Shown: positions 1 through 11,606, counted from the first letter of the stretch. The stretch is 64,000 nucleotides of DNA from Cristatella mucedo (GCA_009760855.2 WPIO01000073.1:767001-831000), one strand, 5' to 3'. The notes: generated by a model not told the origin, from the letters alone. A program made the numbers and translations.

Positions 1-299
1 TCATATACAAACCTGATGGAACATAGTCTACGTCGCCTTCGTCTTCCGAGTCAGACGTCGGACCGTGCAAAGCGCCGCGCTCAGCCATGCTCCGGAAGTA
101 CCTTACCGCCGGGCGATAATGGATTCACTAAGCGACATTCCCAACAAAAGCGCATCCGGTTTCTGGTTACTGCCAGCCAACAGCGAAGTTCGTTGATACG
201 GCTCAGCTTTGACCAACTAGTACCGTAGGACTTGCCACTAGTGTTTTTTTTTCAGCACCTGCATAATTTTATTAACGCGTTGCATCGGCTCCTTAACTG

Positions 300-390
300 A
301 AGTCCTTATAATAATAATAATACTTTGTATAGCCCCCTCAGAGAACCGAATCTCTTTCCAGGAACTCTACAGATGCTGTAGCAGACCAAT
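300..390 (-). mobile_element. LINE-B 3' tail remnant
   Basis: An ATA/ATT-rich tract is followed by the reverse complement of the LINE-B 3' end (CCCTCAGAGAAC...CTCTTTCCAGG). This is the conserved terminal hairpin seen in many copies here. The rest of the element is absent. Bases 1-299 show no supported gene; the short open frame at 16-228 has no recognisable motif. Confidence 0.6.
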
Positions 391-420
391 GAGATCTGAG
401 GCCGCTATATAGATGTGTTG

Positions 421-900
421 ATATTATTATTATTATTAGGACCTAATGATTAGTGGTAACGTTCGCAATTCCATCAAGCATAACATTGTAAGATGTGACA
501 TGCACAGGGTCAACGTGTTGATATGGTTACCAGCAACAGGCGAACTTTCAGCACGGATAAGCATAAAAAGAACGAATCACAAGGACTCACTAAATTATGT
601 AATAAACAGGTGTTTTTTAAGCTTCTTTTTAAATGTCGTCAAGTCAGGGGTGCCATGACGTCAGTCGGGAGTAATTTCCGGGCTTGTGGAGCGTAGGAAA
701 TAAAAGCACGCTCTCCAAAGGTTTTGTGGTCAATACGCTGCTTGATGTGGAGCCAATGCAGCCCGGCGAAAGGTGGCATTATTTTGAAACTGCGACGCTG
801 ACGGCAGACAACCCTAGCAGCTGAATTTTGCAAAAAATGTAAGCACCTGATTGCACAGGCCAGTAGATCAGCAAGCATTGAGTTACAGGAGTTGAGGCGG
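421..900 (-). mobile_element. LINE-B 3' fragment, 5'-truncated
   Basis: A TTA-repeat tail at about 421-440 is followed by reverse-strand LINE-B 3' sequence. The C-terminal reverse transcriptase region is broken by stops. It aligns with the other minus copies at 41.4-42.5 kb and 48.6-49.2 kb. It stops at about 900, where a LINE-A copy begins on the opposite strand. Confidence 0.6.
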
Positions 901-904
901 AAAC

Positions 905-2536
905 TCCTGGAATAGATACGGAGGTTGTTGCAAAGTATCGCCCAGTTTCCTTCTTTTTTTGTCAAAGATTCTTGAGAAAATTGTCGCTAAGAAAGAAGTG
1001 GCACAAATTGAAAAGAATGAAATGTTAGAAAAAATTTCAATCGAGGTACAAGCGGCAGCTTTCCACTGAAACTGTTCTACTCCGTGTAATCAATGACATC
1101 CTACGCAGCAACGACGACGGGAATGTCACTGCTCTAGCTCGGCTAGATCTATCAGCTGCCTTTGACACCATTAATCACGATGTCCTACTTGGAACGATTG
1201 ATAACAACGATCGATCTGGCAGACGAGGCACTCGTCGTTGAGATCATACTTGTCCGATCGTGTTCAATCCGTGTCGTATGGGGGTCAGGTCTTATCCACC
1301 GGACCGGTCACCCGATGAGTCCCTCAAGGGTCCGTCCTCGGTCAGTTGCTGCTCTCCATTTGTACTCAACCTCTCGGAAAAGTGATTTAGGCCCATGGAG
1401 TAGGATATCAGTTTTATGCTGACATTACTCAGCTGGATTTGCAATTTAACCGTCGGAATCTGCTACAGCAACTGATAAACTGAATTCTTGCCTTGCCGAT
1501 ATTAGATCCTGTATGTCGGCATATTTCCTCAAACTAAACGACGAATAAACTGAACTGCTGCTCTTAGGACATCCTAAGCTTGTTGATGAACTAGAGGGCT
1601 TTGCACTTCTAATAGGTGATGCTGTTGTGTGGCCGTCACCACGTGGTCGGATTTAGGTGTCGCCTTCGACATCTGCCTAAACTTTGAAAGCTTCTTTCAG
1701 AAGACTGCGTCCACAGGTAGCCATCACGTCCGATCCCTATCTTAGATTAGGAGCCGTCTTCCTCGGTGGGTTGCAACAAATTGAAGTAGCTCCTTAGTTC
1801 TGTCTCGGCTAGATTATTGTAATTTCCTTTTGGCAGGGCTACCAAAAAAGCATCTATACCACTGCAGCTGGCTATGAGTATGGCTGCAAGGCTATTTTGG
1901 AAATCCCAGAGGATTGACCATGTGTCTCCTCTGCTAAAAGAGCAAGGATGGCTGCCTGTTGATCAACTTTGCAGCAAATGTAAAGCGCCTAGCAAGAGAT
2001 TGAGTTCTCTGAGGGCGCTTTATCAAGCGCATTATTATTAGTAGTAGTATTATTATCAACGGATGCAGAGTTAAGTTCTTACGCTGACGGCCTGCCACGG
2101 CTTTGCTCCTGCATACCTAGCTGAAGTGCTGCACCAGTTTCAGCTGCCTCGTGCCCTCAGTTTCTGTATGGACAATAAATTATCTGTTCCATTCCTTTAG
2201 TTAAGGATCGTTGGCGACAGAAGCTTTTGCTCTGCAGGCCCTGGACTGTGGAACTCACTTCCACAATTCTTTTGAAATGACAACTACTCTCCTGCTGCTG
2301 ACCATGGCACATCCTTTTCAGCCGTCCTGAGCTGCTACTTCCATGTTTCTCACTACCTCAACTGCTCTCCCGACTCAACTATGCTTCTCAATTTCTCTTT
2401 GCTTCGTGAGATGAAGTCTGTTGGCTACCGAATGCATACCGAAAGCTGCTTAGGCTGTGAGTGCGCAATACAAAACTCTCTTGCATAACGCCCACATAGT
2501 CTTTGTGGAGTTGGAGACGGGGATACATACATGTTA
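905..2536 (+). mobile_element. LINE-A decayed copy (reverse transcriptase part)
   Basis: A plus-strand relative of the better copy at 14.9-18.2 kb. It begins within the reverse transcriptase and runs to the 3' end, with an ACAT-type tail near 2,520. The AFDTI-like catalytic block is recognisable at about 1,157, but the frame is broken repeatedly. It is nearly identical to the copy at 20.2-21.7 kb, including the same damaged sites. A short LINE-B tail is inserted at 1,968-2,054. No active product is expected. Confidence 0.75.
1968..2054 (+). mobile_element. 87-bp LINE-B tail inserted in LINE-A
   Basis: Only the last 87 bases of LINE-B are present: AAAGCGCC, the terminal hairpin, GGGCGCTTT, and an irregular ATT/AGT tail. 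ATCAAC flanks both sides (1,962-1,967 and 2,055-2,060). The undisturbed LINE-A sequence near 21,103 has one ATCAAC, so this is a 6-bp target-site duplication. Confidence 0.8.
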
Positions 2537-2539
2537 CAA

Positions 2540-3240
2540 ATGCATGGACCAATTTGGATGTAGTATCCCTGTCTAAGCAAGCCCGGTTTAGCAATATTAT
2601 GCAGCTGAAAGAAGACAGACTTGACTTCGGAGCTGATGAGTTCATCTAGAGAAAGGTCACCTTGGAACCGGACACCTAGTTTTCGTGCTGATGCGGCAGG
2701 AGATATGCTGGCGAAGCCGATTGTGAGTGTCCTTCGCCACAAACATAGCACATAGCGGTGAACCTAGCATCTCGAAGCACGGCAAATGACGCTTAGGTGT
2801 TGACCCGATATATGCCAGCGTGCCGACTGTTGCAGAGAACGGCAGCAATCAAGAACGCCATACAGTAATCTATTTCAGTTTGCAACTAAAAACATACGGA
2901 CTGAGTGAGAGTTACACGGGCTAGTTTTATTCAGCGAACTTAAAGTCTACACAATTGCCTTCGGTGCACACACAACGGTGCCAATCAACTCCCGGTCGCG
3001 CAGGAAATAGAGCGTGAGAAGCATAATCAAGTCTGGGGGTCAGTAGAAGAAGTAAGGAGAATAAAAGTAGTAGCACAGGACGGCAGGAAAGAACGGGCCT
3101 AAGACGGCTGCTGGAGATAAGATGCCGTAGCATAAGAGTTTTGGGGGTGCGTTCCACCGGCTGGGTCATGATAATTTATTTCCATAGATATAGCCTTTGT
3201 GCGTGAAAGTGCTGCAGCTCATGGAGTAGTTCAGCAAGAT
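2540..3240. other. No firm gene; one small hydrophobic ORF
   Basis: No convincing exon chain was seen. A minus ORF at 2,927-3,169 (80 codons) has a leucine-rich membrane-like stretch (about residues 31-46). It has no recognised family and no supporting splice context. Its DNA weakly resembles the membrane-anchor exon at 12,884-13,157, and both regions have a GCCGTGCTTCGAGA-like string nearby. Confidence 0.25.
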
Positions 3241-3247
3241 ATGAAGG

Positions 3248-3310
3248 AACGAGGTGGGCGAGCCGTGGTGGGCGGGCCGTGGTGGGCGGGCCATGGTGGG
3301 CGGGCCATGC
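3248..3310. repeat. GC-rich minisatellite, about 17-bp unit
   Basis: Four imperfect copies of a unit like GGGCGGGCCRTGGT lie in tandem. They have no coding role and stand out from the AT-richer flanks. Confidence 0.7.
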
Positions 3311-3639
3311 GGGTCAGAAAAAGAATTCCTCTAGGTATCGGTTGACTACATTTCCTCCACTGCCGAGTCGGCCTACTTTCAGCTAAGAAACGTCGTCAAA
3401 ATCACGGCCGGCTTAGTTTAGATTACGGCGTCCAGATTAGTTCAGGCGTTTGTAGCCGCTACAGTATTATTGCAAAATGTGACTTTTGCACGTAATCGGA
3501 CACGCTGTTGTGAAACGCACCTTGCGCCGCCCGAAAGCCCAACCGCCGCCGGTGGGTATGTCATTTGGCCCACCATTTAGAGTTGAATAGGGCCGGCAGC
3601 GCGATTATCTTATAATCAGGACTTCCGGCCTGTGGGTTA

Positions 3640-4260
3640 CATCGTCAAGCGCAAAACTCGGCGGCTCATCTGGTCTGTTGCCACATCCCAACGTTTGTGT
3701 CTGAGCATCGCTGGCTCCAAATAAAGCATCAAATCAATTTCAAAATCCTCTGTCTGGCACAAAGGTCACTTCACTAGCTTGCCCCTGCCTATGCCTGACG
3801 TCCTAGCTCCTCCAGTGTGTTCTCACCCCACCGATTCCTCACAATTTAGTAATTTCTCCATCCCTTGTACTAAACTGAAATCCTTCGATCAAATCTTCAG
3901 CTTGTATGCACCGAAAAGTCTATAACTTCAGACTACGGTCACTACCTGCACTGACCTTTGCATCTTGCAAGTCTCGGCTAAAGACGCCCCTGTTCTAGTC
4001 AGCTTTTCTACGCATGAGTAAATTTGTCTTTTTTTGTTTATGAGTATTTTGCATGCCTACCTGTGCATGAATAAATAATATTTTTATAGCCAGGGTCTTA
4101 CTAACAGGGGGCCATAACAACGCCAGGATTCTCGTTTTTGTTAAAGCATAGGTACCTGAGCATGATGCCTGCTTTTGCATGCTTGATACCGTGCCTGATA
4201 TAAAAAAAATTCTTGTCACTAACAACTCTTGTAGCAATGCATGTCACTCACAGTTCTCGT
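3640..4260 (+). mobile_element. LINE-C 3' end fragment
   Basis: Broken plus-strand reading resembles the C-terminal end of a CR1/L2-type reverse transcriptase (a WLQIKHQ-like stretch near 3,715). A 3' untranslated stretch rich in GCATG motifs follows. The same type of 3' sequence recurs near 35.3 kb. It differs from LINE-A and LINE-B and is called LINE-C here. Confidence 0.45.
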
Positions 4261-4584
4261 CGATTCCCTTTGGTTATTGGCTTTCATGCAGGGACTTCCA
4301 AAGCGTCTGATCAGAGATTTTTTGAAGTTCCCTTAGTTCGGCTTAAGTAATTGAGGGAGTAGAGTCTAGTGGGGAGGTAACTGGGGCAGAGCAGTCCGTA
4401 AGTGGCTGGCGATGGACTTCCTGATCCTATCGCTATCTTTCGCTGTGACAAAGAAGCTGGGAAGCGATCTTCGGCTAGAGGGAGCCACAGGATCGCTGGG
4501 TAAGGTGCTAGTGCTCACCTTGTTAGGTAGATGGTCGACTTCAGCATTTTTGGATGTTGCATAATCAGCACATTATACCTATGA

Positions 4585-4712
4585 TTCGTTTGTATAGCGC
4601 CCTAAGAGAACTTAATCTCTATACAGGCGCTTCAGACATGCCACAGGGCTCGAGCCCACGACCTCAGCCAAACCTTGATCGGGGCGAACCCCTTAACCAC
4701 TGGACCAATCCT
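4585..4712 (-). mobile_element. SINE-A copy (tRNA head, LINE-type tail)
   Basis: Read on the minus strand, the element opens with a tRNA-like A box (GGTCCAGTGGTTAAGG) and a B box (GGGCTCGAGCC). It ends with the hairpin AAGCGCCTG...TTAGGGCGCTATA, which is shared with LINE-B tails. Four similar copies occur at 21.2, 33.7, 41.3 and 61.0 kb. Confidence 0.75.
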
Positions 4713-4719
4713 GACTTCG

Positions 4720-6670
4720 CGTCTGTATATATTGGTTCGGCAACTACAAATCGCTATCAATCATTCGAGGCGCTAGCTATCGTGCTTTTCAAGCATTAGC
4801 AATAACTAAAAACCATTACGTCCTCTTTTCGGAAAAGGACTTGTCACTCTTGACCTGACGGGTCTGAGCCCAGGGGTTGAGATGCTTCCACCTCACGATT
4901 CAGGCTGTAGATACGAACCCAGCTGTGGGCATTATTAGTTGTTGGCTTCAAGCAGTGCGACAGCCGCAAAAGCTCTTCTAAGGCTATATACGTATGGGTG
5001 TTAATCATTCAACCGGCACTTTTATTCGCGTACTCTTTCAGGTAAATGGTCGGTTTAAATTTTTTTTTCGCCCGACCATCCACATTTTTTTTTACGGATA
5101 AACTTTTTACCACAACCAGTACCCGATGTTCAACCGTAGTGACTCGTGGAAAACGTAGGGAATGAAACGCAGCTGAGAGGGTGCTATTTAGCCGCCAAGG
5201 CTCACAAAAGCTGAGTACCACGGATCACTCTGAGTGCAGCTGCACACACCTTTATAATAATGCTCGTGCAATAACTCGATCGCTTCATCGTACTTCGTCG
5301 ACCTCAGTGCGACCGCTCATCATTTAGAAGTTTTTGCTCGTTCAAATTGCCACCTGTAGGTCTCTTGCTTATCCCGTCGTCAAGTGACCGTGGCACACTG
5401 TTTTGCTTCCTTTCCTGAGGGACTTTGGTTAAGGTCACAACATTATGTCTAAAAATGTTAAGGCTTTAGGAATTCGCAGAAATCGGTAGACGAACTTGTC
5501 TTTCACTCTGCATAGCTCCACTGTCTAATAACCGCGAGTTCTTTTTTAAACGGTCTGTTCTACAGAACTGCAGGCGAAACTGAGGTCAAGACCTCAGGCG
5601 AATTTCACAAGGCCGACATCCTTAGAAGGTGAAACTTCTTTCGACGCTGTCAGCAACAGAGGCTTCAACCTCAATCTGAAAATGCAGTTAGTTTGTGCGT
5701 AACTAGTTTCTCTGATTTCACTGAATATTTGAGCAAGGCATGGTATTGGACTCTCTTGTCCACCACGGTGCCTCGAGTTCCATTAATAAAGCTTTCGAGA
5801 GCCTTTGCTCTTGAAGCTGTCGCCTGCGGAAGGCTGCAATGCAGTAATTAATTAATCACCTGACCTCACGGATGTTCGCCAATGAGGACGCAGTTGGTCA
5901 TATTGGTCAATCTGCTTTATTGTCTGCTGCCAAAGCGCTACAAAAAGCTGAACGGCATCGAGAACTGTCTGCCTCGGCCCTCGACGACTGCATGCCTTGC
6001 TGCAAAAAATATATGGCGTATTCTGTCGTAATTGAAATTGAACGCGAGCACGCGATCTCATACTCCCCATCAGCAACGCGTCATCGCACATCATCAGCAT
6101 CATCGCACATCATCAGCATCATCGCACAGCAGCTTCTTGCTCACGACCGCAGTAAGATTATATAGCGAGATCGTACGTTAATCCCCGACATGGCAAAGCA
6201 GGCATTGTCTGACGGTGGCACGTCTAGGGAATAATTTCTATTGCTCTGGTACGCGCGCCAAAAACATTACGCTTCGGCGGCAAAACAAATTGGCTTGAAT
6301 GACGATGGGCGGCAACGATCGTGGCACGTGGTCGTTAGAGTTAGCACAGAAAAGTTCCCTTGTTATTTCACCAGCGTCTGGAGGATTAAGAGTCTGCTAG
6401 CTAATACGTCGTGGAATGAAACAGTAACTAATCCGATTGTTCAAAGGGACTAGGCCCTGCTTCTGCGGTCTGGTAGCAGCACAGTGGTACTCCGTTGTTT
6501 GTCGTACTGCTCCTAATGCCTCCGCGGAACAATCCGCCTCGACAATCCAGACAGTTGCCGCCGCATGCCACTCCATTTGGGTTACCTCTTCAGCCCCACT
6601 TACCTCGATGTATATTCAGCCCCACTGACCTTGGTATGAGGCCAGCCCAAGTGACCTCGGATCGGTGTGA
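4720..6670. other. No gene seen
   Basis: No splice-supported exon, RNA gene or mobile element was recognised on either strand. A short imperfect repeat of CATCATCAGCATCATCGCA lies at about 6,080-6,126. The open frames here are short and lack motifs. Confidence 0.5.
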
Positions 6671-6677
6671 GCACCGG

Positions 6678-6775
6678 TAATAAAAATAATAGTATTAGTA
6701 ATACTAATATATCCGTATAGTGCCATTAGAGAACTGAATCTATTTCTAGGCACTCTACATATTCTGTAAAGGACG
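6678..6775 (-). mobile_element. LINE-B tail remnant
   Basis: ATA/AAT repeats followed by the reverse LINE-B terminal hairpin (AGAGAACTGAATC...TTTCTAGGCACT). Nothing else of the element remains. Confidence 0.6.
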
Positions 6776-7539
6776 TCTGATTGGATCAGGTCGTCGCAGA
6801 GTTTGGCTTCGAATTTTGGACTTTACAGCAGGCCAAAATAAATATATGAACAACTATCGGGGCGAGTATGGGCACTCCGACAGCTGATGGTTATACAGCA
6901 GTCGGCCTAGCCCTAATGTTCAGACTGTTAGCCCAGCTAGCCTGCCATTGCTTCGAGCGTCCTATTAAGCCACGGAATGGCTGATCAAGATGCGAATTTT
7001 TTTGCTCTCAGAAGTTCCAGCGTGCGACCTAACGTGTAAAATGGAATGAAGTCATTCCATTGACAACGTTGGTACTCATAATCAACAAAAGCAGCCATTG
7101 AAGTGCTCTTACGCCCACTGCGCATAGTTAAAATTAATTAAAATTAAATTAAATGAATTAAAAGGACGTTTTCTGCCTTGGCACTGACAGCGTCTGATGA
7201 CCGTTCATCCAATGATCAGATAGTGAGCTCGACACTACGAGACTCGCGGGCGGAAACAGTCTCGCCGCGATTGAGATGAGGCAGAAAGAGGTAGCCCAGC
7301 GGGCGCTTTATGTCGCGGGTCGCACTATAGCTAGAGCGTTTTCGTAAATTTTCAATTTCACTGAATGCATCGCAGGAGATCGCTCAGCGGCGAAAAGGAC
7401 CAAAGGCGCTGTTCAAACTGGCACGACGGAGTGGTTTGGCTCGTTGATGTGTTTTATCGGCGATTGGCCCGCTGGGGCAATAACGAACACACAGTATTGG
7501 TTGAACGGATTCTTGTTGCACGCGTTGCTTCCTCGACCT

Positions 7540-7720
7540 CCACGTTTGTTTCAATGTTCCTTTGTGTGCTTATGTTTATTGATACTGCGCTGGCTACCAC
7601 TAACCCTATTTTGAATGTTGTCACTGTGCTTGTCACCTCTAACCATGTTATACTTGCAGACATTGAGCAATTGGCTATGCAACATTGCTGTAGTCTCATT
7701 ACTAACACGTTCAGAGTTTT
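7540..7720 (+). mobile_element. LINE-B 3' untranslated remnant
   Basis: This resembles the 3' untranslated region of better LINE-B copies (GTGCTTATG, then CACCTCTAACCATGTTAT) but lacks the terminal hairpin. The 141-codon plus ORF covering it (7,365-7,790) is therefore not treated as a gene. Confidence 0.4.
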
Positions 7721-7963
7721 TGTCACATTCAGCACTGACCAGCATGGCTATGAGTGTCTCGCACGTGCAAATTGCAAAGGGCTTGCTTAGTGTTATCCCA
7801 CCACATTACACCCGATGGCCTACCGTCACTGTAAGACATTGTAGAGATGCACACCAGCGAAACTGAAAAGCAATACTCGTGATTACATTTCCTCCGAGCG
7901 GCTAACCGAACGACGACGACTTACTAGTCACGGATTATTAATGGTAACCAATAGTGCAATGGC

Positions 7964-9322
7964 TTAGATGGATGGTGCAAGTATGTCTGCAATATTGGTT
8001 AAGGTGTCTGATCACTGTCACCGATCCCAAGCTAATATAGCCAAGCAAGGCCACACTGAGTTTTCTCTTCTACTCATATCTGCTAATAAGCTGGCCACCA
8101 AAACTTGGCAGAAAGCTCTGAGCCTTCAGAAAGTACAGCAAAAAGAGTGTTACAGCTTCGGTGATATTTTAACCATGCGGCTTACCAATGGTGTACACAG
8201 CATCCGTAATCGCCTGACCGTTGATGGCAGTCATGCGTAAGTAGAGTGGCATGGGGTAAGGCCGCCGCCAGTAGCCGCTTCCCATTACCCAGAATCCATC
8301 AGCAGTGCGTGTCAGCGGCTGGTATCTGCCCTGCGAGAGCATCTCTACCTTTCGTACTGGTATTCTAGAAACGGGTGCAAGCGGCGCAGCTTTTAGGATG
8401 CACGGACCTGGAAGACCACGTGACCACTCCAGCACCCGCGTACCATCAAGTACGCGTGCTGCTGCTGGCAGAATAGAGGTCGTACCTGGCATTCCGAACC
8501 TGTAGTCTAAAGAACCACGGATTCACAACATCAAAACCATACTCTATACTTGCATTGCCGACAGGACAGGGCACTGCTTTCCAGAATTTGAATCCATCTA
8601 GTGTGGTTCCAGAGCCTGAAAACGATTTACACAGCTCGTAATAGTTTTCGCTATTGAGTGTCAAGTAGTTTTTCAAAGCTTGATCTGCTTACCTTGCTTG
8701 GTGCATGCGCTACACACGTTCTCGGAGAAAATTACTGTCGAGTTTTGGGCTTTAGGCATTGCTTCCACCTAGGAGATGAAAGAAAGATGCACCCAGATCA
8801 ATGCAGCAGCCCACAAGCACGAGACTGAGTCGAATTCCTCGCAAAAGTTGCTTTTCGCAGCGCGTTAAGAGAGGCAAAATAAAAGATGGAGAAATGCATA
8901 GATGTCAGAGGAGAGTGGCGACAAGAGCCTTGCTTGAGCGAACGCAGCCCATTGACAACGACAAGCAGCCTACCCGGATGCAGGAGCCCCAGGACAGCAG
9001 CTTGAGGAACGGTAGTCGGTAGCCGTCCGCGAATAGCCGGCTGCAAGAACGAGGCTTCCTCATCGGGTTAATTACTACACAAGAGCCTGCTATGTGTATG
9101 CCGTGCGATTTGCTCGGATCGACAATCTGCAAAACGACGCCGAGACGTTCCTCCGCAAGAGCCGAGGATATTTTTTAGTTAATGCGAAGTGGGAGCGGCG
9201 AGACGCGCGATTACCTCACTTTGCTGGACATTATTGAAGTAGTCGACCAGGCCATCGCCATGGCAAGTGTCAGCCCATATCACCATCAGCAGGCCGCCGA
9301 CTGCCGCACTCACTGAAAGCAT
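7964..9322 (-). CDS. Expansin-like secreted protein, complete six-exon gene
   Basis: Exons, 5' to 3': 9322-9215, 9126-9079, 8768-8693, 8615-8486, 8364-8186, 7986-7964 (stop TAA). All have GT-AG boundaries and phases match throughout, giving 187 residues. The first ATG is followed by a signal-peptide-like stretch (about residues 1-21, cut near ADTCHG). A small GH45-like barrel follows (AGSCVEAM, ENVCSACTKQ), joined through AVPCPVG to a second domain like the expansin cellulose-binding module (NPWFFRLQV, VEML, YQPLTR, GFWVMGSG, PLYLRM, GQAITD). Expansins loosen polysaccharide networks without hydrolysis. They are known from plants, slime moulds, fungi, bacteria and some nematodes. The usual barrel Asp before the Cys pair appears to be Glu/Asn here (SENVC). 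An animal role is unknown; secretion and polysaccharide binding are inferred. Confidence 0.85.
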
Positions 9323-9329
9323 GCCTGCT

Positions 9330-10040
9330 TGCTGTCCGATAAAGGCAACCGCTGTCTAGCTGGCTGGACGCCTGCGTTATTAGCTGTGCAGGCAGACGTC
9401 AATTTGATCGCTCCCGCTCGTCCTACTCGACTCCTCCTGCGACTCCCAGAGGCCGCAGACCTCAGAAGCACGATATCCGGGCGTAGCCCTTGGTGAGCAG
9501 AGACAACCGGCATGAGAGGCCGCCATTGCCAGCCACACCCATATCCAGCTGGCAGACCAACCTGAGGTGTTCGGGCTGTGCGAGAGAAAAAAAACTCGGC
9601 CAAGGACAGGACTGTCTCCGGCCGACTTGTGCAGGTGCTGCAGGTCGATGTCGACGTTTACTTTGTCTCTCGAGCTTGCTGGTAGGCATAGCCTGCATTT
9701 CTCACAAGGTGACTTGGCCAGTGTGCCAGCGAATGACACTCTCGAGGAGCACCAGCCGCTCACAGCCATCGGCCAGCTTGCTCACGGGCTGCTGGCAGCG
9801 AAGCAGGGGCCTACCGACGGGAGGAGGGAGGGGGCGGGGTGGGGGCTGCCGCCGGTGCATGGTGGCTCCCGATAAGGGCATACAAAGCATGCACGTGTAA
9901 CCGCGCAGAAGCTCGTCCCCCGGTTCTCTACCAGTGGACGGTGTGGTGCAGCGCTGCAGAGCGGTTAAAACGCAAGCGGTCACAACTGGATGCCGAAAGC
10001 AACAGTTTATTGTGGGCCTGTCAGCAGCGGTAACGCGCCG
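9330..10040. other. No gene seen upstream of the expansin-like gene
   Basis: This region should hold the promoter and 5' untranslated sequence of the minus-strand expansin-like gene. No clear TATA box was seen. The overlapping ORFs on both strands (up to 136 codons) are GC-rich and motif-free and are taken as chance. Confidence 0.4.
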
Positions 10041-10049
10041 GCGAAAGCG

Positions 10050-10210
10050 CTTTACGCGGCGCGAACCGGACCGACGGAGTTAACTTCGAGAACTCCCGAA
10101 GCCCGAGTACAATAAACTACCCTACGCGTTTACGTGGCGCGAACCAGACCGATGGGCTTAACTGCTTGAGAACTCCCGAAGCTGGACTACAATAAGCTAC
10201 CACACGCCTG
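10050..10210. repeat. Two tandem copies of an 80-bp unit
   Basis: Two consecutive units each contain GGCGCGAACC, GAGAACTCCCGAAGC and ACAATAARCTAC in the same order. They differ by scattered substitutions. Confidence 0.7.
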
Positions 10211-10352
10211 CGTCGCTAGCGATGGTCCCGACCCCGAAGGCGGACCGCTACAGCATCTCAAGATATGAGCAGCTAACTGAGTAGCCTGTCGTTTGTTCGC
10301 ACAGCAGAGAGCCAGCCGATGCCCAACACCGTCAGTTTATTAACACGCACGG

Positions 10353-10588
10353 AGCCGAAGAGCGCACGGCTCCCCTCGGCCCCTTCTCTCGCTCGACTCC
10401 CCTCCTCAACCCTGGTTGTCCCTTGGCCGACCCCGATGGTGAATCCACCGTCTGTTCACCAGCGGGTTATCGGCCTGTGTCAACGCCTCATTAGAAGCTG
10501 ACCACAGCTGTGCACAGGCCCCTCTCGGGGATGTTCCCACCAGCTGTTGAGGAAAGGAGCTGTCCAGCCTGCAAGCAATCGAACTACA
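10353..10588 (+). repeat. Left 236-bp direct repeat
   Basis: It runs from AGCCGAAGAGCGCACGG to CAATCGAACTACA and matches 11,370-11,606 with few differences. The spacing is about 1,017 bp. It could be one end of a small terminal-repeat element or half of a tandem duplication. No target-site duplication or coding domain was found. Confidence 0.85.
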
Positions 10589-10904
10589 CGCCCCCTTGAC
10601 CTTGAGGTCACAAGTTAGCAGCGCCAACAAAAAGGGTCACAAGTTTGCAGCACCGACACATGTAGCTGCAAGGTACGAAGCAGCAATGAGCAAGCCTATC
10701 AGCCTCTGCCGATTCTGCCGTCGCGTCTCCGACATGCGCAGCTGCTTCTACAGCCTGCACAGCCTCTCAAGCCTCCCCAGTCTCTCCGTCCTGTGCAGAC
10801 TATTCGGTCTGCACACACTCCGGCCTAGGCCATGTCGCAGCCCACCGGCTGGTCGCAGGCCAACGTCACCGTCATGGCTTGCTCTGCCTCGCAGGCCAGT
10901 GACT

Positions 10905-10988
10905 CAGTCGCAGGCCACTGCCGACTCTGTCGCAGGCCACCGCCGACTCTGTCGCAGGCCACCGCCGACTCTGTCGCAGGCCACCGCC
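10905..10988. repeat. 22-bp GC-rich minisatellite
   Basis: About four copies of GACTCTGTCGCAGGCCACCGCC lie in tandem, directly followed by a second minisatellite. Confidence 0.85.
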
Positions 10989-10989
10989 G

Positions 10990-11130
10990 CCCTCCTCGCG
11001 GACTCGGCCGCCCTCCTCGCGGACGCCGCCGCCCTCCTCGCGGACGCCGCCGCCCTCCTCGCGGACGCCGCCGCCCTCCTCGCGGACGCCGCCGCCTTCC
11101 TCGCGGACGCCGCCGCGCTCCCCGAGGACG
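10990..11130. repeat. 21-bp GC-rich minisatellite
   Basis: About six copies of CCCTCCTCGCGGACGCCGCCG. The unit is a multiple of three, so it keeps long frames open on both strands (for example 287 codons at 10,596-11,459, translating to ALLADAA repeats). Those ORFs are explained by the repeat. Confidence 0.85.
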
Positions 11131-11369
11131 CAGCCGCCCTCATCCGTGCGCAGTCTCACTGTCTGTCGCCTCGCACAACGCCGCTGCTTCGCAAGGAGCA
11201 AAAACAAGTGCCACTCACTCGGTTCATAGCCACTTTTCTAGGTCTCCCTCTCAAAGTTCAGCAGCCTGTTTACACGGGCCACAGTCGCTCCCGCCGAGAA
11301 ATAGCTTGCGGTTCGGCATACAGAACGCTGGCCCAGAACAACGCGAATGGTTTATTGCACAAGACACGT

Positions 11370-11606
11370 AGCCGAAGAGCGCACGGCTCCCCTCAGCCCC
11401 TACTCTCGCTCGACTCCCCTCCTCGACCCTGGTTGTCCCTTGGCCGACCCCGATGGTGAATCCACCGTCTGTTCACCAGCGGGTTATCGGCCTGTGTCAA
11501 CGCCTCATTAGAAGCTGACCACAGCTGTGCACAGGCCCCTCTCGGGGATGCTCCCACCAGCTGTTGAGGAAAGGAGCTGTACCAGCCTGCATACAATCGA
11601 ACTACA
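11370..11606 (+). repeat. Right 237-bp direct repeat
   Basis: Partner of 10,353-10,588. Past the left copy comes a stretch like CCCTTGACCTTGAG. A similar stretch lies about 160 bp past the right copy, which suggests that the duplicated unit was longer and later interrupted. Confidence 0.85.

Noticed and set aside
7365-7790. 141-codon plus ORF
   Set aside because: Its second half is LINE-B 3' untranslated sequence; no domain.
10596-11459. 287-codon plus ORF and overlapping minus ORFs
   Set aside because: Most of the length is the 22- and 21-bp minisatellites and a direct repeat; no domain and no splice context.
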